Part shown: positions 60,925 to 64,000 of the stretch, piece by piece
How positions within the stretch are numbered: the first letter of the stretch is position 1
Layout of the letters: every line of letters starts with the position of its first letter
Source: Kordiimonas sediminis
GTDB taxonomy: Bacteria; Pseudomonadota; Alphaproteobacteria; Sphingomonadales; Kordiimonadaceae
Direction of reading: 5' to 3'
Assembly: GCF_014656395.1 (NCBI RefSeq)
Contig: NZ_BNCI01000001.1
Span: 124,001-188,000 of the forward strand
Length of the DNA stretch: 64,000 bases
Made by a program: the position numbers and the translations under genes
The notes under the pieces: model-generated
The model's database searches: none
What the model saw: the letters and a program-made list of their open reading frames with translations, nothing else
What the model was told of the DNA's origin: nothing

Positions 60925-61965
60925 CTACTTATTGAGCTGGCTAGTGATCTTTGAAAGAAACTCTGCTCTTTCTTCTTCACCCATCGGGATCAAACCCCGA
61001 TCAGACAAATATCCTTCTTCGCCAGATGCAGCGTTACTGATGAATTCCTCGACAAACGGCTTCAGACTTTTTACCGACGTCAGGTGCTCACCCTTTACAT
61101 AGAAATACAGCGGACGGGAAATTGGGTAGCTACCGTCTGCAATTGCTTCAAAGCTTACATCAACATCGTTGATTTTTGCAGCCTTAACCTTATCGCTATT
61201 CTGATCAAGGAAGCTGAAGCCAAAAATCCCAAGCGCATTTTCATTCGCATCCAGCTTTTGTACGATCAAGTTGTCATTTTCACCCGCATCAATGAAGGCA
61301 CCATCTTCACGCATTGTATGACACACTGCTTTGTAAGCATTTTTGTCAGAAGACTTCAGCGCCTTGATGCTGTCAAACTGCTTGCAGCCTGCTTCCATCG
61401 CAAGCTCGAGGAACGCGTCGCGTGTACCTGATGTTGGTGGTGGGCCCAGAACTTCAATTTTTGTATTCGGCAGGGATGCATTCACATCAGACCAGGTAAC
61501 ATTGGTATTTTCAACCAGACTACCGTCGGCTGCAGGAATTTCTTTTGCGAGAGCAAGGAAAATATCCTTGGTTGATACAGAAAAGTCCCGTGCTGCATTA
61601 GAATTTGCCAGAACAATACCGTCATAACCAATTTTGACTTCGATGATATTCTGAACGCCGTTACCCGCACACATTTCAACTTCAGAGCTTTTGATCGCAC
61701 GAGAGGCGTTGATAACGTCTACCGTATCTGAACCAACACCGGCACAGAAAAGCTTAAAACCGCCACCGGTTCCTGTGCTTTCCACGATTGGTGTTTTAAA
61801 ACCGGATGTGCGGCCAAAACGTTCTGCAACAACTGTGGAAAAAGGATACACAGTGGACGAGCCAACGATGCGAACCTGATCTTCTGCATGAGCAGCAGAA
61901 GGGAGTGCAGCTGTACATGCCAGCGCGGCAGCAACCATTGCGGATTTTTTGATCTCAAACTTCAT
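60925..61965 (-). CDS. pstS: Phosphate-binding protein PstS
   Basis: 346 residues with a signal peptide (MVAAALACTAALPSAAHA). Phosphate-binding stretches: IVGSSTVYPFSTVVAERFG, STGTGGGFKLFC, VIGYDGIVL-like KIGYDGIVLANS and PPTSGTRDAFLEL. Belongs to the PstS branch typical of alphaproteobacteria and cyanobacteria. First gene of the operon, behind four PhoB half-sites. Confidence 0.96.
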   Translation of the reverse strand: MKFEIKKSAMVAAALACTAALPSAAHAEDQVRIVGSSTVYPFSTVVAERFGRTSGFKTPIVESTGTGGGFKLFCAGVGSDTVDVINASRAIKSSEVEMCAGNGVQNIIEVKIGYDGIVLANSNAARDFSVSTKDIFLALAKEIPAADGSLVENTNVTWSDVNASLPNTKIEVLGPPPTSGTRDAFLELAMEAGCKQFDSIKALKSSDKNAYKAVCHTMREDGAFIDAGENDNLIVQKLDANENALGIFGFSFLDQNSDKVKAAKINDVDVSFEAIADGSYPISRPLYFYVKGEHLTSVKSLKPFVEEFISNAASGEEGYLSDRGLIPMGEEERAEFLSKITSQLNK

Positions 61966-62027
61966 AATAAATTCTGTCTTTCATATCTATTTAAGAACGA
62001 TGTTCACGGGACTCATCTCACCCGTTT

Positions 62028-62068
62028 GTGACAGAATTTATGACAGCTATGTTACAGTTATGTGACAT
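62028..62068 (-). promoter_or_regulatory. Pho box array before pstS
   Basis: Read on the minus strand: ATGTCAC (62062-62068), CTGTAAC (62051-62057), CTGTCAT (62040-62046) and CTGTCAC (62028-62034). The first three are 11 bp apart and the last is 12 bp away. It lies 60-100 bases before the pstS start and just past the phoR stop. Confidence 0.85.
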
Positions 62069-62102
62069 TGGGAAATACTAGAGATTTCACCGGAAATAAT
62101 GC

Positions 62103-63128
62103 CTATTTTTCAGGGAGATAGACAGTAAAAATTGTGCCACTTTCCTCGCTGCTTTCGACAGAAAGTCGCCCTTTGTGGCGACCAAGGATATGCTTTACGA
62201 TGGCGAGTCCAAGACCCGTCCCCCCCAGATGACGGGACCGACTGCTATCCACGCGGTAGAAACGTTCCGTCAGTCTTGGGATATGGTCCGGGCTGATAAC
62301 ATTGCCAAAATTGGTAACAGAGACACCCTGCATGTTTTTAGCTGCATCGCGGAACAGGCGAATCTTCAGATCGGTAGACCGATCCCCATAGTTGATCGCA
62401 TTATCGATCAAATTCTGGAACACCTGTGTCAATTGATCCGTTTCACCGGCAATCGCGGGCAAGTCAGAAGCAATATCTGCCTGAACTGTCATACCTTTTT
62501 GTGCAGCGCGTTCCCGCACCAGCTTGATGATGCTTTCCAAAATAGGTTTCAGGGAAACACGCTCGCTTGGCGTGATATGCTTACGGGCCTCAGTTGCGGA
62601 TAGTGCCAGCAGGTCATTGACAATCCGGTGCATTCGCCCCGCTTCTGCCGCTGTCATATCAACAAAACGGTCCCGTGTTGCCTTGTCTTCGCCAGCACGG
62701 CCTTTTAACGTTTCAAGCGTCGCGATCATGGTCGTCAGTGGTGAACGCAGTTCATGGCTGACATCGGCCACAAATGTGGACCGCATCCGTTCTGACTCGT
62801 AGGCTTTGGTCGTTTCATACAGACTGATGATCAATAGATCGTCATACCCGACCAAGGGCTGGATATAGGATGTAAAATGACGTTCGGCCTGCCCCTTGGT
62901 ACTGAAATTACTGGTCAGGCGTTCATTGGTATGCACCACACGGTCAATCGCATCCAGAAACCCTGGGTCCCGGATAACCATAGACATATCCAGTCCGACA
63001 TTAGCTGACGGAAACATGTCTTCAAACTGGCGGTTAAAAGCAACAAGGTGACGGTCATACCCCACCAGCAAGGCAGGTAACGGCATCCAGTTCAGATCTG
63101 GTAAATATTCAGGTTTCAAAGGTGTCAT
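62103..63128 (-). CDS. phoR: Phosphate sensor histidine kinase PhoR, without transmembrane segment
   Basis: 341 residues. It begins with a PAS-like domain (PALLVGYDRHLVAFNRQFED) and goes straight to the dimerisation/phosphoacceptor helix FVADVSHELRSPLTTM (His125), followed by the ATPase domain: QNLIDNAINYG (N box), RVDSSRSRHLGGTGLGLAIV and SVESSEESGTIFTVYLP. No hydrophobic helix is present, and an in-frame TAA four codons upstream of the ATG rules out a longer start. It is upstream of the pstS promoter and would phosphorylate PhoB. Confidence 0.93.
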   Translation of the reverse strand: MTPLKPEYLPDLNWMPLPALLVGYDRHLVAFNRQFEDMFPSANVGLDMSMVIRDPGFLDAIDRVVHTNERLTSNFSTKGQAERHFTSYIQPLVGYDDLLIISLYETTKAYESERMRSTFVADVSHELRSPLTTMIATLETLKGRAGEDKATRDRFVDMTAAEAGRMHRIVNDLLALSATEARKHITPSERVSLKPILESIIKLVRERAAQKGMTVQADIASDLPAIAGETDQLTQVFQNLIDNAINYGDRSTDLKIRLFRDAAKNMQGVSVTNFGNVISPDHIPRLTERFYRVDSSRSRHLGGTGLGLAIVKHILGRHKGRLSVESSEESGTIFTVYLPEK

Positions 63129-63172
63129 GCCGTTTGATTACCGGATATATATTACAATTAAAAGACAATAAT

Positions 63173-63205
63173 AAAGGCCCGCCAGCACCATGCCAGCAGG
63201 CCTTT
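63173..63205 (-). terminator. Terminator of the rpoE-chrR operon
   Basis: AAAGGCC/GGCCTTT with further internal pairing (GC-GC), read on the minus strand, then ATTATT. It lies 28 bases past the chrR stop and before phoR. Confidence 0.65.
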
Positions 63206-63232
63206 GCAAAAATTGTAATGCCGCAGAAAAGC

Positions 63233-63940
63233 CTACAGACCAATGAAAGGCTGTACAAGCCGACCAATAAAACTATGCAGTTTGATAGGGGCTTCCGTCA
63301 CCACAAGACAGATACAGTCTTCACCTTCATCAATCACCGGATGATGGTCTTTTGTGTCCGTATCAGCCAATTCGATCATGCCGGGTGTATAATGGGATGC
63401 ACCCACCTGATAGCCGCCCTGCAGCACCAAAGTCATCTCCAGCCCGTTGTGATCATGAACCGGCATTTCGGTACCGCCGCGCGCTTTCAACAGCCACAAC
63501 TTTTCACCCTTGGGGCCGTCCCACAAACGCACTTGCGACATACCGGGTCCCATCCTGCGCCATTTCAGACTGTTCAGGTCTTTATCTGCAATATATTGAC
63601 TAAGCGAGGATGGCAAACTGGAAGCAGGCAATATATCTGTTCCCACCACAATCGGCGGAACAGTATCCTTCTGCTCAGTGTCCATGTGGACAGCACCAAA
63701 CATGTCTTCCTCGAATGCAGTAATTTTTGCCATCACAGCATCAAAGGAATCGCTCTGCAGGCTGTCTGGCTCAGACACTTCCAAAAGTGCCCCACCAATA
63801 TCTTCTGCATCCCGAAGCTTTGATTTCAAAGCCGGATGGTAATCAATGTGGGCCGCCACAACACAGGCATGGGCTTCACCAAGTGACCCTGCTGCGTAGG
63901 AAACCAGCCATTCATCCCCAATCAAGCCATGAGGCTTCAT
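63233..63940 (-). CDS. chrR: ChrR-type cupin anti-sigma factor
   Basis: 235 residues. The N-terminal anti-sigma domain aligns with Rhodobacter ChrR (DEWLVSYAAGSLGEA, VVAAHIDYHPALK) and the C-terminal cupin has the metal motif HDHNGLE and HHPVIDEG. ChrR holds RpoE until singlet oxygen releases it. Compared with my memory of R. sphaeroides ChrR, His31 is kept but Cys35 is His and Cys38 is Leu, so the zinc site of the anti-sigma domain is altered. The start overlaps the rpoE stop (ATGA). Confidence 0.9.
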   Translation of the reverse strand: MKPHGLIGDEWLVSYAAGSLGEAHACVVAAHIDYHPALKSKLRDAEDIGGALLEVSEPDSLQSDSFDAVMAKITAFEEDMFGAVHMDTEQKDTVPPIVVGTDILPASSLPSSLSQYIADKDLNSLKWRRMGPGMSQVRLWDGPKGEKLWLLKARGGTEMPVHDHNGLEMTLVLQGGYQVGASHYTPGMIELADTDTKDHHPVIDEGEDCICLVVTEAPIKLHSFIGRLVQPFIGL

Positions 63941-64000
63941 TCGTATTCTCCTAACTCTTTACGTAACGTCTTAAACGCCAACCGTATTCGTGACTTCACA
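63937..64000 (-). CDS. rpoE: ECF sigma factor RpoE, C-terminal end (partial, runs off the right edge)
   Basis: The minus strand reads in from the window edge as KSRIRLAFKTLRKELGEYE and stop, the typical end of the region-4 helix-turn-helix of an ECF sigma factor. The TGA overlaps the chrR ATG. Only about 20 codons are visible; identity rests on this tail and on the chrR partner. Confidence 0.8.
   Translation of the reverse strand, partial: VKSRIRLAFKTLRKELGEYE

Noticed and set aside
1-64000. CRISPR arrays, prophage or complete insertion sequences
   Set aside because: I saw no regularly spaced repeats, no phage structural genes and no transposase with terminal repeats.

Overview
This 64 kb window is a stretch of chromosome from an alphaproteobacterium, probably marine and of moderate G+C. 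The evidence is a complete alphaproteobacterial-style Flp/Tad pilus locus (cpaA-F order), a TTAA-N7-TTAA site of CtrA type in front of the pilin gene, a RpoE/ChrR (photo-oxidative stress) pair at the right edge, a PlcP/Agt lipid-remodelling pair under tandem Pho boxes, and orphan periplasmic binding proteins. A Kordiimonadales-like origin is a guess. There is no prophage, CRISPR array, rRNA or complete insertion sequence. Apart from about 600 bases at the left edge the coding density is high.

Layout: 1-2445 holds a gene remnant, a small membrane protein and a divergent PadR regulator/HAAS-domain membrane protein pair. 2523-2598 is tRNA-Val(GAC). 2759-6264 holds an N-formylglutamate amidohydrolase, a predicted minus-strand small RNA with its own promoter and terminator, and plcP-agt, which should swap phospholipids for glycolipids when phosphate is short. 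6268-18103 holds housekeeping genes: M13 peptidase, typA, acyl-CoA dehydrogenase, two small stress membrane proteins, a MOSC protein, an FAD oxidoreductase, a HisN-type phosphatase, two orphan binding proteins and a lysophospholipase-like hydrolase. 18258-29974 is the Tad pilus locus: tadG-tadE-tadE, then flp, cpaA and cpaBCDEF-tadBC. 30195-31362 holds a structured RNA candidate upstream of oxyR.

31374-45516 is mixed: a GNAT acetyltransferase, two amidohydrolases (one without its metal ligands), a sulfotransferase-like protein, a POT peptide transporter, an S9 peptidase, a TonB-dependent receptor, a nitroreductase coupled to SelO, and small exported proteins. 45479-52399 is a two-armed lipid/photo-oxidative stress island: a GPH-type transporter diverges from DUF6134-SDR, facing a minus-strand operon of flavin amine oxidase, DUF1365, cyclopropane-synthase-like methyltransferase and DUF3833. 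All three promoters fit a GATC/ATCC-N16-CGTA pattern, and chrR-rpoE lies at 63233-64000. I infer one RpoE/ChrR regulon, similar to the one that makes furan fatty acids in Rhodobacter.

52575-56340 is an operon of selD, mnmH, a PepSY protein and a CitE-like lyase. 56410-63128 is phoR, then pstSCAB-phoU-phoB with a four-repeat Pho box before pstS. The phosphate sensing genes and one of their likely targets (plcP-agt) therefore lie in the same window. The most unusual points are the palindromic -35 element shared by two divergent promoters, the small RNA at 3743-3823, a PhoR with no membrane segment, a ChrR with a degenerate zinc motif, and the amidohydrolase pseudoenzyme.
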